NCBI RefSeq assembly: GCF_014643735.1
Contig: NZ_BMKA01000001.1
Location: 744,001-808,000, forward strand
Source of the DNA: Neptunicoccus cionae
Lineage (GTDB): Bacteria; Pseudomonadota; Alphaproteobacteria; Rhodobacterales; Rhodobacteraceae
Direction: 5' to 3'
Length of the DNA stretch: 64,000 bases
The notes beneath the pieces were generated by a model. It was not told the origin of the DNA. It ran no database searches and worked only from the letters and a program-made list of their open reading frames with translations. Made by a program: the position numbers and the translations under genes. Position 1 is the first letter of the stretch; each line of letters starts with the position of its first letter. Of this stretch, positions 27,157-35,912 are shown one piece after another.

Positions 27157-28377
27157 TCAGGCCGTTTTGCGGACCTGATATTCAACGCGGATCGAATAGA
27201 GCGCCGCCAGCAGGGCCAGCACGCCAGAGCCGAGGGTGAACAGGATAAGCGGCGTTGCGCCTGCTTCCTTGCTGAGGAAAGGCACAACAATCGCTGACAA
27301 TGCCCCCCCGCCCAGCGTCATCATCGCGCCGCCAAGCCCCGCAGCCGTACCTGCCAGCCGTGGGTTGACCGACATCATTCCGGCTGAGGCGCTGGGAAGC
27401 ACCATGCCGTTGCCGAGGCCGATAAAGATTGTGCAGCCAAAGAATGCCACCGGATGATCAAAGCCTGTGTTCACCAGCACCAGTGCCAGAAACATGCCGG
27501 CAACTGTGATGCCCGCCCCCAGAGTGATCATGCGGTAAAGCCCGACAAAGCTGGCAAAACGGCCCGAAATCAGACTGCCAGTGAAGTAACCTGCCGGTGC
27601 GAAGATGAAATAAAGACCCAACTCTCCGGGGCTAAGTCCGTAGACTACTGAGCCCACAAAGGGTGCGCCGCCGAGGAGGGCAAAGAAGCAGCCCGAAGCG
27701 AATGTGGTGGACAGGGAATACCCCCAGAACCGGCGCGAGGTCAGCAACTCTGGGTAGGTGCGCACCTGTGCGGCCATGCTGGTCGACGGCGTAAGGTTGG
27801 TTTCCCCCATATCGCGCCAGACCAGACCGAGCACGGCCAGCCCCAGAAATGTCAGCGTCCAGAAAGGCGCGCGCCAGCCGAACGCCTCCTGCAGGAAGCC
27901 GCCAATGGTCGGCCCCATCATGGGGGCAACAGACATCCCCATCGCGATATAGCCAAGGAGCGAGACCGCGTCCTTGCTGCCCGCAATGTCACGGGCAGCG
28001 GCGCGGGACAGCACGAAACTGGACACCACCAGCGCCTGAAAGGTGCGGGCCGTTAGCAGGATTGTCGTGTTTGGCGCATTGGCACAAACGACGGAGGCAA
28101 TCACAAAAGCGCCCAACGTCCAAAGCGCAACCGGACGCCGCCCGAACCTGTCAGAGATCGGGCCGATGAACAGTTGCAGGATGCCGTTCATCAGCAAGAA
28201 ACCCGACAACATGAACTGCACGGCCAGATAGCTGGCGTCGAAGTGCTCGGCTATTGCAGGCATGGAGGGGAGGAAAATGTTCATGGAAATCGCGCCGAGA
28301 GAGGCAAAAATGACCAGTGTGAACATCGTCGGTGGTGTCTTGGGGTCTAGAAAACGTGACTTGGGCAATACGGACAT
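27157..28377 (-). CDS. Bcr/CflA-family MFS multidrug exporter
   Basis: Proton-driven drug:H+ antiporter of the major facilitator superfamily, 406 residues, with about twelve transmembrane segments. The MFS loop motif is PISDRFGRRPVALWTLG (between TM2 and TM3). Motif C-like SVAPMMGPTIGGFLQE and the N-terminal SMNIFLPSMPAIAEHF pattern place it in the Bcr/CflA group. The substrate is unknown. Start at 28377 (MSVLPKSRF) is chosen as the ATG just before the conserved region; the frame continues 39 codons upstream. Same orientation as pccR, 73 bases downstream, but with PccR-type boxes in between. Confidence 0.9.
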   Translation of the reverse strand: MSVLPKSRFLDPKTPPTMFTLVIFASLGAISMNIFLPSMPAIAEHFDASYLAVQFMLSGFLLMNGILQLFIGPISDRFGRRPVALWTLGAFVIASVVCANAPNTTILLTARTFQALVVSSFVLSRAAARDIAGSKDAVSLLGYIAMGMSVAPMMGPTIGGFLQEAFGWRAPFWTLTFLGLAVLGLVWRDMGETNLTPSTSMAAQVRTYPELLTSRRFWGYSLSTTFASGCFFALLGGAPFVGSVVYGLSPGELGLYFIFAPAGYFTGSLISGRFASFVGLYRMITLGAGITVAGMFLALVLVNTGFDHPVAFFGCTIFIGLGNGMVLPSASAGMMSVNPRLAGTAAGLGGAMMTLGGGALSAIVVPFLSKEAGATPLILFTLGSGVLALLAALYSIRVEYQVRKTA

Positions 28378-28553
28378 GCAAAGGGGGTTTCCTTTGGAGA
28401 TACTGGAAAACACCGAGTCCGAGGACGCAAATACTGACCCGACACCGGCGGTTGATTCCTGACTATGCCGCTGGGTTGGAACTGTCCACGACAAATCCCC
28501 CGCAAGCTTACGCTACGGCGCGTCAGTTCGATTTTGCTGTCAGTCTGTGAAGG

Positions 28554-28579
28554 CCCCGCGCATGACTGCATGCGCGGGG
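28554..28579 (-). terminator. GC-rich hairpin after the protease gene
   Basis: Perfect 11-bp inverted repeat CCCCGCGCATG (28554-28564) and CATGCGCGGGG (28569-28579) with a 4-base loop, 8 bases past the stop of the minus-strand protease gene. There is no clear T run, so termination strength is uncertain. Confidence 0.6.
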
Positions 28580-28587
28580 TGAGGGGA

Positions 28588-29853
28588 TCAGGCGATAAGA
28601 ATGTCGTTGCTGAGTTCTGCGAGGGTTATGTCATCAACCCGCACGATCAATCCGTCAGAGAAGGTGAAGAAAGCGTTGCCGTTCTTTTCTGTGCCAAGTG
28701 CGAGCACATCATCCACGCTGGACACGTCTGCGTGATCAAACTTTAACTGGTCCACATCGTCTTTGAAGTCCAGCACTCTGTCCTTGCCGCCTTTGTTTTC
28801 AAACACGAAAGTATCAGCGCCGCCATTTCCTGTCAGCGTGTCCTTGCCTTTGTCACCGGAAATGCGGTCGTTGCCAGCGCCACCTGACAGGTCGTCCCGT
28901 CCTCGGCCGCCGTTGATTTTGTCCCGTCCAGCGCCACCGTCAATGTCGTCACCGCCACTGCCGCCTTTCAGTTTGTCCCTGCTCGCGCCGCCTAGAAGGT
29001 TATTCGCCGCGCTGTTGCCAACCAGCTTGTCCGTGCCATCGCCGCCAATCGCGTTTTCAATGACGGTATCATAAGCGATGACCACATCGTCAGTGGTTTC
29101 GAAACTGGAGAACCGGCCCTCTCGCAGGTCAAGTTTGACGCCACCGGACAGGGCGGAGCCGTCAAATGTGTCTATGCCACCCGCATCCCAAACCGCATCA
29201 ATCGTCTCGGTGCGCGATCCGGTGTAAGTGGTATCGCCAAGCGCGGTTTCATCATTTGCGCCCCAGAGGTCCTGAAGGGCGAGGATGTCAAACAACATCA
29301 TCGCATCACTGTCGAGACCGTTGTCGGGATTCTCGGTGTAGGACATCAGCGTGTATTTGTTGTTGTCGAACCCATCTGGCACTGTCGGTGAAGAAAACGA
29401 GTGTTTCAGTCCCATCGCGTGGCCAAGTTCATGCAGGATCAGATCCATCGTTGTGGAGATATCGATCGTGTTGTCATAAACAACATAGCTGTCATATCGG
29501 GTGATACTGTCCCCCGAACTTGACGCGGAATAGCCCCCCGTTCCAGCGGTTGAGCCGGGCAATGTGACAGAGCCGACATTCATATCAGGATCGTCTGACC
29601 CTGTGACTTCTACAAACTCCACGTTGATCAGGCTTTCCAGATGATCAAGTCCTTCGCGGAAGCTGGCTTCGGCGGCGGCGCTGAAATCTGACCATCCGTC
29701 ATATGTAGCTGAGGTTGGAAGATCGACAGGCGCTGAGGTGCCTGCATATTGATAAGTAAACGTGTGGGCGGCGGCGTCAGTTGTATTGATCGCGTCTTTG
29801 CCCTTAAGGAATGTGAATTGCATCCCGTCGATAATTTCGGTTCTTGTGACCAT
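28588..29853 (-). CDS. serralysin-type (M10) RTX metalloprotease
   Basis: Secreted zinc endopeptidase of 421 residues. The zinc site HELGHAMGLKH (141-151) fits HExxHxxGxxH with catalytic E142. The Met-turn is LMSYTE, with M170 and Y172. Residues 225-365 carry RTX calcium-binding nonapeptides (GGASRDKLKGGSGGDDIDGG and following), and the C-terminus (ADTFVFENKGGKDRVLDFKD onward) is the serralysin C-terminal domain with the secretion signal. There is no N-terminal signal peptide, consistent with type I secretion. No inhibitor or ABC exporter gene is adjacent. It is divergent from pccB across 236 bp that also hold PccR-type boxes. Confidence 0.93.
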   Translation of the reverse strand: MVTRTEIIDGMQFTFLKGKDAINTTDAAAHTFTYQYAGTSAPVDLPTSATYDGWSDFSAAAEASFREGLDHLESLINVEFVEVTGSDDPDMNVGSVTLPGSTAGTGGYSASSSGDSITRYDSYVVYDNTIDISTTMDLILHELGHAMGLKHSFSSPTVPDGFDNNKYTLMSYTENPDNGLDSDAMMLFDILALQDLWGANDETALGDTTYTGSRTETIDAVWDAGGIDTFDGSALSGGVKLDLREGRFSSFETTDDVVIAYDTVIENAIGGDGTDKLVGNSAANNLLGGASRDKLKGGSGGDDIDGGAGRDKINGGRGRDDLSGGAGNDRISGDKGKDTLTGNGGADTFVFENKGGKDRVLDFKDDVDQLKFDHADVSSVDDVLALGTEKNGNAFFTFSDGLIVRVDDITLAELSNDILIA

Positions 29854-29964
29854 GACATACCTGCGTGCTAAGGAGTTGTTTCTCTATAGCGTATTTTCGT
29901 ACATCAAACGCAAAAAAATTAGAGCAGCGATTTTCGGCGTAGCTTTGCCTGAAGTTGGGCAGAG

Positions 29965-29980
29965 TTTGCTAATTTGCAAT
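29965..29980. promoter_or_regulatory. tandem TTTGC box, upstream pair, pccB promoter
   Basis: TTTGCTAA (29965-29972) is directly followed by TTTGCAAT (29973-29980). Both match the PccR half-site with one or two changes. The pair lies about 110 bases before the pccB start codon. Confidence 0.5.
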
Positions 29981-29992
29981 TTGATAGATTGG

Positions 29993-30015
29993 CTCGCTAA
30001 TATATTTGCAAATAT
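29993..30015. promoter_or_regulatory. probable PccR binding site, pccB promoter
   Basis: The perfect 14-bp palindrome ATATTTGCAAATAT (30002-30015) has the core TTTGCAAA (30005-30012). A weaker half-site CTCGCTAA (29993-30000) precedes it by 4 bases, giving the 8-4-8 arrangement I recall for PccR targets in R. sphaeroides. It lies about 75 bases before the pccB GTG start. Confidence 0.7.
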
Positions 30016-30089
30016 GCGAGGTTTTTCTTTCAGAGCGTCCCGACTTCGCGTATTCCGGTGCAAATTGCGCACCATTCGGAGGAACTGCC

Positions 30090-31622
30090 GTGAACACGAT
30101 CCTGCAACAACTAGAAGACCGCCGCGAAGAAGCCCGCATGGGCGGAGGCCAGCGTCGCATTGATGCGCAACATGCCAAGGGCAAGCTGACTGCACGCGAA
30201 CGGGTCGAGGTTCTGCTGGACGAAGGATCGTTTGAAGAATTTGATATGTTCAAGGCTCACCGCTGCACTGAATTCGGAATGCAGGAAACAACCATTCCGG
30301 GCGATGGTGTCATCACCGGCTGGGGCACGATTAACGGCCGTATGGTCTATGTGTTCTCACAGGACTTCACCGTATTTGGCGGATCACTATCGGAAACCCA
30401 TGCGGAGAAAATCTGCAAAATTCAAGAGATGGCCGTGCGCAACGGTGCTCCGATCATTGGGTTGAACGATTCCGGCGGTGCGAGAATCCAAGAAGGCGTG
30501 GCTTCGCTGGCCGGTTATGCGGATGTGTTCCAGAACAACGTGCTGGCCTCCGGTGTGGTGCCACAGATCAGCGTAATCATGGGGCCATGCGCGGGTGGAG
30601 CGGTTTATTCCCCTGCGATGACCGACTTTATTTTCATGGTGCGCGACAGTTCCTACATGTTTGTCACGGGCCCTGATGTTGTGAAAACCGTTACCAATGA
30701 AGTCGTTACCGCAGAAGAGCTGGGCGGCGCGAAAACCCACACATCCAAATCGTCTGTCGCGGATGGCGCGTTTGAGGATGACATGGAGGCGCTGATGGAA
30801 GTGCGTCGCCTATTCGATTTTCTGCCGCTCAATAATCGCGAAAAGGCGCCGGTGCGTCCGTTCTTTGACGATGTGGCGCGGGATGAAATCTCGCTCGACA
30901 CGCTAATCCCTGACAATCCGAACAAGCCCTACGATATGAAGGAGCTGATCGCCAAGATCGCGGATGAGGGTGATTTCTACGAGATTCAGGAAGACTTCGC
31001 CAAAAACATACTGACCGGCTTTGTCCGTATGGAAGGGCAGACCGTCGGCGTTGTGGCCAACCAGCCGATGGTTCTAGCAGGGTGTCTTGATATTGACAGC
31101 TCTCGCAAGGCGGCGCGGTTTGTCCGGTTCTGCGATGCGTTTGAAATTCCAATCCTGACACTGGTGGATGTGCCCGGCTTTCTGCCCGGTACAGGTCAGG
31201 AATATGGCGGCGTGATCAAGCACGGTGCGAAACTGCTGTTTGCCTACGGCGAAGCGACAGTGCCAAAAGTGACGGTGATCACCCGCAAGGCTTACGGCGG
31301 GGCGTATGACGTGATGGCGTCCAAACACCTACGGGGCGATTATAACTACGCTTGGCCCACTGCAGAGATCGCGGTGATGGGTGCCAAAGGCGCGGTTGAG
31401 ATTCTGTATCGCTCTGAATTGGGCGATCCAGAGAAAATCGCCGCCCGTGTGGCTGATTATGAAGATCGTTTTGCCAACCCCTTTGTGGCAGCGGAAAAGG
31501 GGTTTATCGACGAAGTGATCAAACCACACAACACCCGCAAACGGGTTTGCCGTGCCTTTGCCTCCCTGCGGGGTAAAAAGCTGGAGAACCCTTGGAAGAA
31601 ACACGACAATATTCCGTTGTAA
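30090..31622 (+). CDS. pccB: propionyl-CoA carboxylase beta subunit
   Basis: Carboxyltransferase subunit of the biotin enzyme that converts propionyl-CoA to (S)-methylmalonyl-CoA. It has 510 residues and typical blocks throughout: [20 protein letters not shown] near the start, [34 protein letters not shown] (oxyanion-type glycines), [16 protein letters not shown] and [18 protein letters not shown] at 30090 is chosen: GGAGG is 7 bases upstream and the protein then begins at the usual point ([17 protein letters not shown]); the frame extends to 30006 without support. PccR-type boxes lie in its promoter. It is followed by three or four small genes and then pccA. Confidence 0.95.
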   Translation: MNTILQQLEDRREEARMGGGQRRIDAQHAKGKLTARERVEVLLDEGSFEEFDMFKAHRCTEFGMQETTIPGDGVITGWGTINGRMVYVFSQDFTVFGGSLSETHAEKICKIQEMAVRNGAPIIGLNDSGGARIQEGVASLAGYADVFQNNVLASGVVPQISVIMGPCAGGAVYSPAMTDFIFMVRDSSYMFVTGPDVVKTVTNEVVTAEELGGAKTHTSKSSVADGAFEDDMEALMEVRRLFDFLPLNNREKAPVRPFFDDVARDEISLDTLIPDNPNKPYDMKELIAKIADEGDFYEIQEDFAKNILTGFVRMEGQTVGVVANQPMVLAGCLDIDSSRKAARFVRFCDAFEIPILTLVDVPGFLPGTGQEYGGVIKHGAKLLFAYGEATVPKVTVITRKAYGGAYDVMASKHLRGDYNYAWPTAEIAVMGAKGAVEILYRSELGDPEKIAARVADYEDRFANPFVAAEKGFIDEVIKPHNTRKRVCRAFASLRGKKLENPWKKHDNIPL

Positions 31623-31634
31623 GGGACGGTTCCG

Positions 31635-32066
31635 GTGGTTGATCCTCGTATAACCCGGATTGGCGCAGGCGCGCTTGCGACGGGGCTTTTGATGGCAACG
31701 CTGCTGGGGGCTACGGCTTCTCAGCAGGATGTGACCGAAATCGCCGTGCCTTCGGGGCAGCCTCTTTCCCTTTATGAAAGTCGGATTGTGGCACCGGAAA
31801 ACAAGATCCTTTACCTCAGCTTTCTAGCCGAGGCCCTTGGCGGCGAATACGGGGTGACTTTTGATCGGGCCAGTATCGATATGGATACAGTCTGTGAAGA
31901 AATCGGCATTCCGATGGCTGGTAAGTTGATCGGCAACGGAACGCGGATCGACGAAATCGTGGTGCGCCTTATGGAACGGCCCATCGACTATGGCGCGGTA
32001 GACGAAACCGCAGCTCAATTTTTAAACGCTTACGACATAAGTGGTGGAACATGCGAATGGTTTTAA
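31635..32066 (+). CDS. small exported protein between pccB and pccA
   Basis: Protein of 143 residues starting at GTG with an N-terminal hydrophobic signal segment (about 8-28, ending LLGATASQQ). The rest is soluble (SLYESRIVAPENKILYLSFL, MDTVCEEIGIPMAG) with two cysteines, one next to the C-terminal end (GGTCEWF), which could form a periplasmic disulfide. It resembles a Rhodobacterales-restricted family (DUF6497, from memory). The position, 12 bases after pccB, suggests cotranscription and is commonly seen in this group. I know of no function, nor any link with propionyl-CoA carboxylase other than position. Confidence 0.78.
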   Translation: MVDPRITRIGAGALATGLLMATLLGATASQQDVTEIAVPSGQPLSLYESRIVAPENKILYLSFLAEALGGEYGVTFDRASIDMDTVCEEIGIPMAGKLIGNGTRIDEIVVRLMERPIDYGAVDETAAQFLNAYDISGGTCEWF

Positions 32067-32259
32067 CAGGCCCTACAGGGAACAGCGCGGCTATTGCGTC
32101 ACAAAATGGCAGAAAATTGCAGAATTTCTACATAAATTCACATATTTGGTATGCGCCGCTGCGAATCTTTGCTAGCGTGCTGACAGGCTGCGTTTACGTG
32201 GCCGCGGTCGCCTGTCGTGGCCGGTTTCGAATAAACTATGACTGTCACAGGAGGACACT

Positions 32260-32382
32260 ATGTCCACAAAACTTAAAATCGCATTGGTTGTCGTTGCAAT
32301 GGGCGTTGCTGCCTGCGCACAACAAGAAGAGCCAGTTGTTGTACTGGACGTACAACCAGAGCCGGTTTCTTCTAAGTACTAA
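32260..32382 (+). CDS. 40-aa lipoprotein, very small gene
   Basis: A strong ribosome binding site (ACAGGAGGACACT) precedes an ATG and 40 codons: MSTKLKIALVVVAMGVAACA, then an acidic tail ending PVSSKY. The n-region with two lysines, the hydrophobic core and the lipobox VAAC (Cys19) are a signal peptidase II signature, so a mature lipid-anchored peptide of about 22 residues is expected. The first residues after the Cys are AQQEE, which does not suggest Lol avoidance. It lies between pccB and pccA and is followed by a GC-rich hairpin. Such short genes are easily missed. Function unknown; it resembles entericidin-like small lipoproteins only in size. Confidence 0.75.
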   Translation: MSTKLKIALVVVAMGVAACAQQEEPVVVLDVQPEPVSSKY

Positions 32383-32391
32383 ACCACTCGC

Positions 32392-32415
32392 CGGGCGGCG
32401 GTCTGCCGCCGCCCG
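32392..32415 (+). terminator. GC-rich hairpin after the 40-aa lipoprotein gene
   Basis: Perfect 10-bp repeat CGGGCGGCGG (32392-32401) and CCGCCGCCCG (32406-32415) with a 4-base loop, 10 bases after the stop codon. No T run; may attenuate or stabilise the upstream transcript. Confidence 0.55.
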
Positions 32416-32454
32416 CGCACTGTTTCCCCTGAACCTGAACCAGTGGGGGACAGT

Positions 32455-32820
32455 ATGATTAAGCATCGTGGCTTCCCCAGCCGTTTGCCCGGGTCCGAAT
32501 TCCAGTTCACTATACGCCGTCCCAACAAAAAAGGGGCTACGCCGATTAAAGCGCGCGAACGCTATGCGGACCGCCGCTTTGCCGACAGGCGCGCCGATGA
32601 AGCTTTCCTTGAAGCATTGTGGGAGTTCTTTGGCGAAGAACCGTTTGAGCGGGGCAATCTTGATGCCGGACGCATCAACTGGTTGTTCGGCCGCGAGGTT
32701 GTGGCCGCAGAAGATCCTTTCGATCCTGAAAGCTACGAAGCACTGCTGCGGATCAACAAGGGAAAGGCGATGGCCAATTTTCCCGACATTTTTGAAGATG
32801 ATTACGGGGATTCGGCATGA
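32455..32820 (+). CDS. hypothetical protein between pccB and pccA
   Basis: Soluble acidic protein of 121 residues, with a basic N-terminus (MIKHRGFPSRLPGSEFQFTI, RRPNKKG) and an acidic C-terminus (NFPDIFEDDYGDSA). No domain recognised. The middle has DRRFADRRADEAFLEALWEF, which looks helical. The ATG at 32455 is preferred over the in-frame GTG at 32443, because GGGGGAC lies just before it. It sits in the set of small genes between pccB and pccA that seems to be kept together in Rhodobacterales; I infer it may have a role in the pathway or just be a genomic neighbour. Confidence 0.65.
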   Translation: MIKHRGFPSRLPGSEFQFTIRRPNKKGATPIKARERYADRRFADRRADEAFLEALWEFFGEEPFERGNLDAGRINWLFGREVVAAEDPFDPESYEALLRINKGKAMANFPDIFEDDYGDSA

Positions 32821-32971
32821 ATTTGCCTATAAAAACCGTGATTTGGCACCATTGCGCCGATGCAGCATCCCGTTTGAAAACAACAGTTTGTTTTGCCCGT
32901 TTACCGCGGTACCAATTCCCTGCACGAGACCTTTCGAGCAGGCTCGGGACGCAGATAAAAAGGGCAAAAAC

Positions 32972-33187
32972 ATGCGGAACCTTACAGTTTTTGCAGCACT
33001 CGCTGCGGTATTCGGATTGTCGGCCTGCAACAGCACGCTGGACCAACGCACCCAGAAACGCATCGGCACCGGTGCGGTTGTCGGGGCGGTTGGCACGGCT
33101 TTGCTGGACGGCAACCCGATCAAAGGCGCTATTGTCGGTGGCGTTGTTGGTGGCATCACCAGCAAAGACCGGCACGTTTGGGAATAA
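32972..33187 (+). CDS. glycine-zipper lipoprotein, 71 aa
   Basis: Small lipoprotein: MRNLTVFAALAAVFGLSACN with lipobox LSAC (Cys19), followed by a hydrophobic glycine-rich stretch (IGTGAVVGAVGTALLDG, KGAIVGGVVGGITS) of the glycine-zipper type found in outer-membrane lipoproteins such as OsmB-like proteins. It starts after AAGGGCAAAAAC and ends just before a strong terminator. The longer in-frame stretch that begins at 32468 overlaps the preceding gene in another frame and is not supported. Possible envelope stress protein; no direct link to propionate use. Confidence 0.75.
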   Translation: MRNLTVFAALAAVFGLSACNSTLDQRTQKRIGTGAVVGAVGTALLDGNPIKGAIVGGVVGGITSKDRHVWE

Positions 33188-33230
33188 CAGCTCTGTCGAG
33201 CGGTTAAACTCTTTCATTTCCCCTCTACTT

Positions 33231-33264
33231 GGCCCCCTCCGCATGTTCGGACGGGGCCTTTTTT
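33231..33264 (+). terminator. strong terminator before pccA
   Basis: Stem GGCCCC-C-TCCG (33231-33241) and CGGA-C-GGGGCC (33248-33258) with a 6-base loop and a TTTTTT run (33259-33264). It separates the pccB/small-gene unit from pccA, so pccA probably has its own promoter or depends on read-through. Confidence 0.88.
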
Positions 33265-33328
33265 CGTGCCTTGGCGGCACGGATACCCGCACGAAATTTC
33301 GCAACTGCCCAATCGAAGGTACAGCATA

Positions 33329-35329
33329 ATGTTTAAGAAAATCCTGATCGCCAACCGTGGCGAAATCGCCTGCCGTGTTATCAAGACGGCCCGCAAAATG
33401 GGCATACAGACAGTTGCGATCTATTCCGATGCTGATGCGCAGGCGCTGCATGTGCAGATGGCGGATGAAGCGGTGCATATCGGACCGTCACCGGCGAACC
33501 AGTCCTATATCGTGATCGAAAAAGTCATGGATGCGATTCGCAAGACGGGTGCCGAAGCGGTGCATCCGGGCTACGGGTTCTTAAGTGAAAACAAACTCTT
33601 CGCCGAGGCGCTTGAAGCGGAAGGTGTTGCCTTCATCGGCCCGCCAGCAGGCGCAATTGAATCGATGGGCGACAAGATTACGTCCAAGAAGCTGGCGCAG
33701 GAAGCTGGCGTTTCGACTGTTCCGGGCTACATGGGATTGATCGAGGACGCGGATGAAGCCGTCAAGATTTCCAACGAAGTCGGCTATCCTGTGATGCTCA
33801 AAGCCTCTGCCGGTGGTGGCGGCAAGGGCATGCGGATTGCGTGGAACGATCAAGAAGCGCGCGAAGGGTTCCAATCCTCCAAGAACGAAGCGGCCAATTC
33901 CTTTGGTGATGACCGGATCTTTATCGAGAAATTTGTCACCCAACCGCGCCACATCGAAATTCAGGTGCTTGGGGACAAACACGGCAACTGTATTTACCTG
34001 AACGAGCGGGAATGTTCGATCCAGCGCCGCCAGCAAAAGGTTGTAGAAGAAGCGCCAAGCCCGTTTCTCGATGAAGAAACTCGCAAAGCGATGGGCGCGC
34101 AATCTGTCGCGCTGGCAAAGGCGGTGGACTACAGCTCTGCCGGTACGGTGGAATTTATCGTCGATGGGGACCGTAACTTCTATTTCCTTGAAATGAATAC
34201 ACGGTTGCAGGTGGAACACCCCGTAACCGAACTGATCACCGGCATTGATCTGGTGGAGCAGATGATCCGCGTGGCGTGGGGCGAAAAGCTGTCCATGAAG
34301 CAGGAAGACATCGGCATCAACGGTTGGGCGATTGAAAACCGGCTTTATGCGGAAGATCCGTATCGCAACTTCCTGCCGTCCATCGGTCGTCTGACCCGCT
34401 ACCGCCCACCTGCTGAGAAATCCAAGTCCGATTACGTGGTGCGCAACGATACCGGCGTTTATGAGGGCGGCGAGATCAGCATGTATTACGATCCGATGAT
34501 CGCAAAACTTTGTACTTGGGCGCCAACACGGGAAGAGGCGATTGACCGGATGCGCGTTGCGCTCGACAGTTTTGAGGTAGAGGGCATTGGCCACAACCTG
34601 CCGTTCCTGTCTGCCGTGATGGATCACGAACGCTTTGTGTCTGGCAACATCACCACTGCGTTTATCGAAGAAGAATACCCCGAAGGGTTTGAGGGCGCGA
34701 CACTGAAACCTGCGGCCCTGCGCCAGATTGCGGCGGGCTGTGCGGCCATGTTCCGCGTTGCCGAAATCCGTCGCGCGCGGGTGTCTGGCCGGATCAGCAA
34801 CCACAAACGCAAGGTGGGTAAGAAATGGGTCGTGACCTTGCAAGGCGAAAGCTTCGCGGTGAAGGTTAAGGCCGACGACAAGGGCTCAACTGTCAAGTTT
34901 GAGGACGGTGAAAAGCTGCGCGTCACATCGGATTGGCTGCCGGGGCAGAGCCTCGCCAAGATGAAAATCAACGGGGAAACCGTCGTTCTGAAGGTCGATC
35001 AGATCTCTGCTGGTTATCGTATCCGGTCCCGTGGTGCGGAGCTCAAAGTGCGGGTGCGCAGCCCGCGTAACGCCGAGCTGGCGCAGCTGATGCCGGAAAA
35101 ACTGCCACCCGATACCTCTAAAATGCTGCTTTGCCCGATGCCGGGTCTGATCGTAGCGCTTGATGTGAAAGAGGGCGACGAAGTGCAGGAAGGCCAGCCG
35201 TTGTGTACGGTGGAAGCCATGAAAATGGAGAACGTGCTGCGGGCCGAAAAGAAAGGTGTCGTCAGCAAGGTTAACGCCGGAGTGGGTGAAAGCCTGATGG
35301 TGGACGACGTGATCATGGAATTCGAATAG
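33329..35329 (+). CDS. pccA: propionyl-CoA carboxylase alpha subunit
   Basis: Biotin carboxylase/biotin carrier subunit, 666 residues. N-terminal ATP-grasp biotin carboxylase domain (MFKKILIANRGEIACRVIKT, HPGYGFLSENKLFAEALE, the glycine-rich ATP loop ASAGGGGKGMRIAW, and EMNTRLQVEHPVTE), a linker (BT) domain, and a C-terminal biotinyl domain with the biotinylated Lys in VEAMKMENVL. It works with PccB, which it is separated from by four small genes. Start ATG at 33329 follows GAAGGTACAGCATA; the frame continues 21 codons upstream without support. A terminator just ahead of the gene suggests partly separate expression. Confidence 0.96.
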   Translation: MFKKILIANRGEIACRVIKTARKMGIQTVAIYSDADAQALHVQMADEAVHIGPSPANQSYIVIEKVMDAIRKTGAEAVHPGYGFLSENKLFAEALEAEGVAFIGPPAGAIESMGDKITSKKLAQEAGVSTVPGYMGLIEDADEAVKISNEVGYPVMLKASAGGGGKGMRIAWNDQEAREGFQSSKNEAANSFGDDRIFIEKFVTQPRHIEIQVLGDKHGNCIYLNERECSIQRRQQKVVEEAPSPFLDEETRKAMGAQSVALAKAVDYSSAGTVEFIVDGDRNFYFLEMNTRLQVEHPVTELITGIDLVEQMIRVAWGEKLSMKQEDIGINGWAIENRLYAEDPYRNFLPSIGRLTRYRPPAEKSKSDYVVRNDTGVYEGGEISMYYDPMIAKLCTWAPTREEAIDRMRVALDSFEVEGIGHNLPFLSAVMDHERFVSGNITTAFIEEEYPEGFEGATLKPAALRQIAAGCAAMFRVAEIRRARVSGRISNHKRKVGKKWVVTLQGESFAVKVKADDKGSTVKFEDGEKLRVTSDWLPGQSLAKMKINGETVVLKVDQISAGYRIRSRGAELKVRVRSPRNAELAQLMPEKLPPDTSKMLLCPMPGLIVALDVKEGDEVQEGQPLCTVEAMKMENVLRAEKKGVVSKVNAGVGESLMVDDVIMEFE

Positions 35330-35370
35330 GCGCTTTGCTGGGCCCTGCGATCATAGAACCGCACTTTGGT

Positions 35371-35390
35371 CCTGCCCATCACAGGGCAGG
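35371..35390. terminator. hairpin between pccA and the DUF4174 gene
   Basis: Perfect 7-bp repeat CCTGCCC (35371-35377) and GGGCAGG (35384-35390) between two converging genes. There is no T run; weak evidence for termination in either direction. Confidence 0.4.
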
Positions 35391-35429
35391 GCGCGGAGGT
35401 TCATGGGGTTCCCGCGTGGCGCAGGGGCG

Positions 35430-35834
35430 CTATCGTTCCCATCGTTGCCGGATTTCCTGCTGGCGCAGGGGCATTTTGTCGATGGAGCGGTTCAGCTCTC
35501 GCACGGTCCAGGGACGGGGCTTGCGCAGTTTGACCTGCCCGTCCTTGCCCACAATCGTCAGCTGGAACCCCTTTGGGCGCAACAGTTTGCGCAGTTCTGA
35601 TGGGGTGGCGGCGTCGGTGTCGATCAGGACCACCACATCCCGCTCCTCCATCGCCTCGGGGTTTTCTGCCAGAAGTTCCATCTGGCGCACAAAGCGGGGG
35701 TCTTCGGGTGTATCGGCAAAGATCACCAGTGGCCGTTTGACCCAGAGATATTCTTCCAGAGGATTGGCCGCAGCCGGAAGCGCGCTGGCGGCAATACTCA
35801 GGCACAGGGCCAACACAAGGCGGGTTTTGTTCAT
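35430..35834 (-). CDS. DUF4174-type exported protein
   Basis: Small secreted protein of 134 residues: signal peptide (1-24, ALPAAANPLEEYLW) and a compact domain that contains KRPLVIFADTPEDPRFVRQM, VVVLIDTDAA and FQLTIVGKDGQVKLRKPRPW. This is the DUF4174 family, which resembles thioredoxin-like folds without a redox cysteine pair; none is visible here. Start at 35834 is supported by AGGAG upstream. Conserved near pccA in this group as far as I recall. It overlaps no other gene and faces pccA tail to tail. Confidence 0.8.
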   Translation of the reverse strand: MNKTRLVLALCLSIAASALPAAANPLEEYLWVKRPLVIFADTPEDPRFVRQMELLAENPEAMEERDVVVLIDTDAATPSELRKLLRPKGFQLTIVGKDGQVKLRKPRPWTVRELNRSIDKMPLRQQEIRQRWER

Positions 35835-35912
35835 GGAGTCTCCTATCGGACTATTATGTAAGGGTATTCCTGCGAATTGCGAGAGCCAATCGCGCAACGT
35901 CAGGGGGGGCGC

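Noticed and set aside
33581-34843. 420-codon open frame on the minus strand
   Set aside because: Antisense to pccA; no ribosome binding site or recognisable domain.
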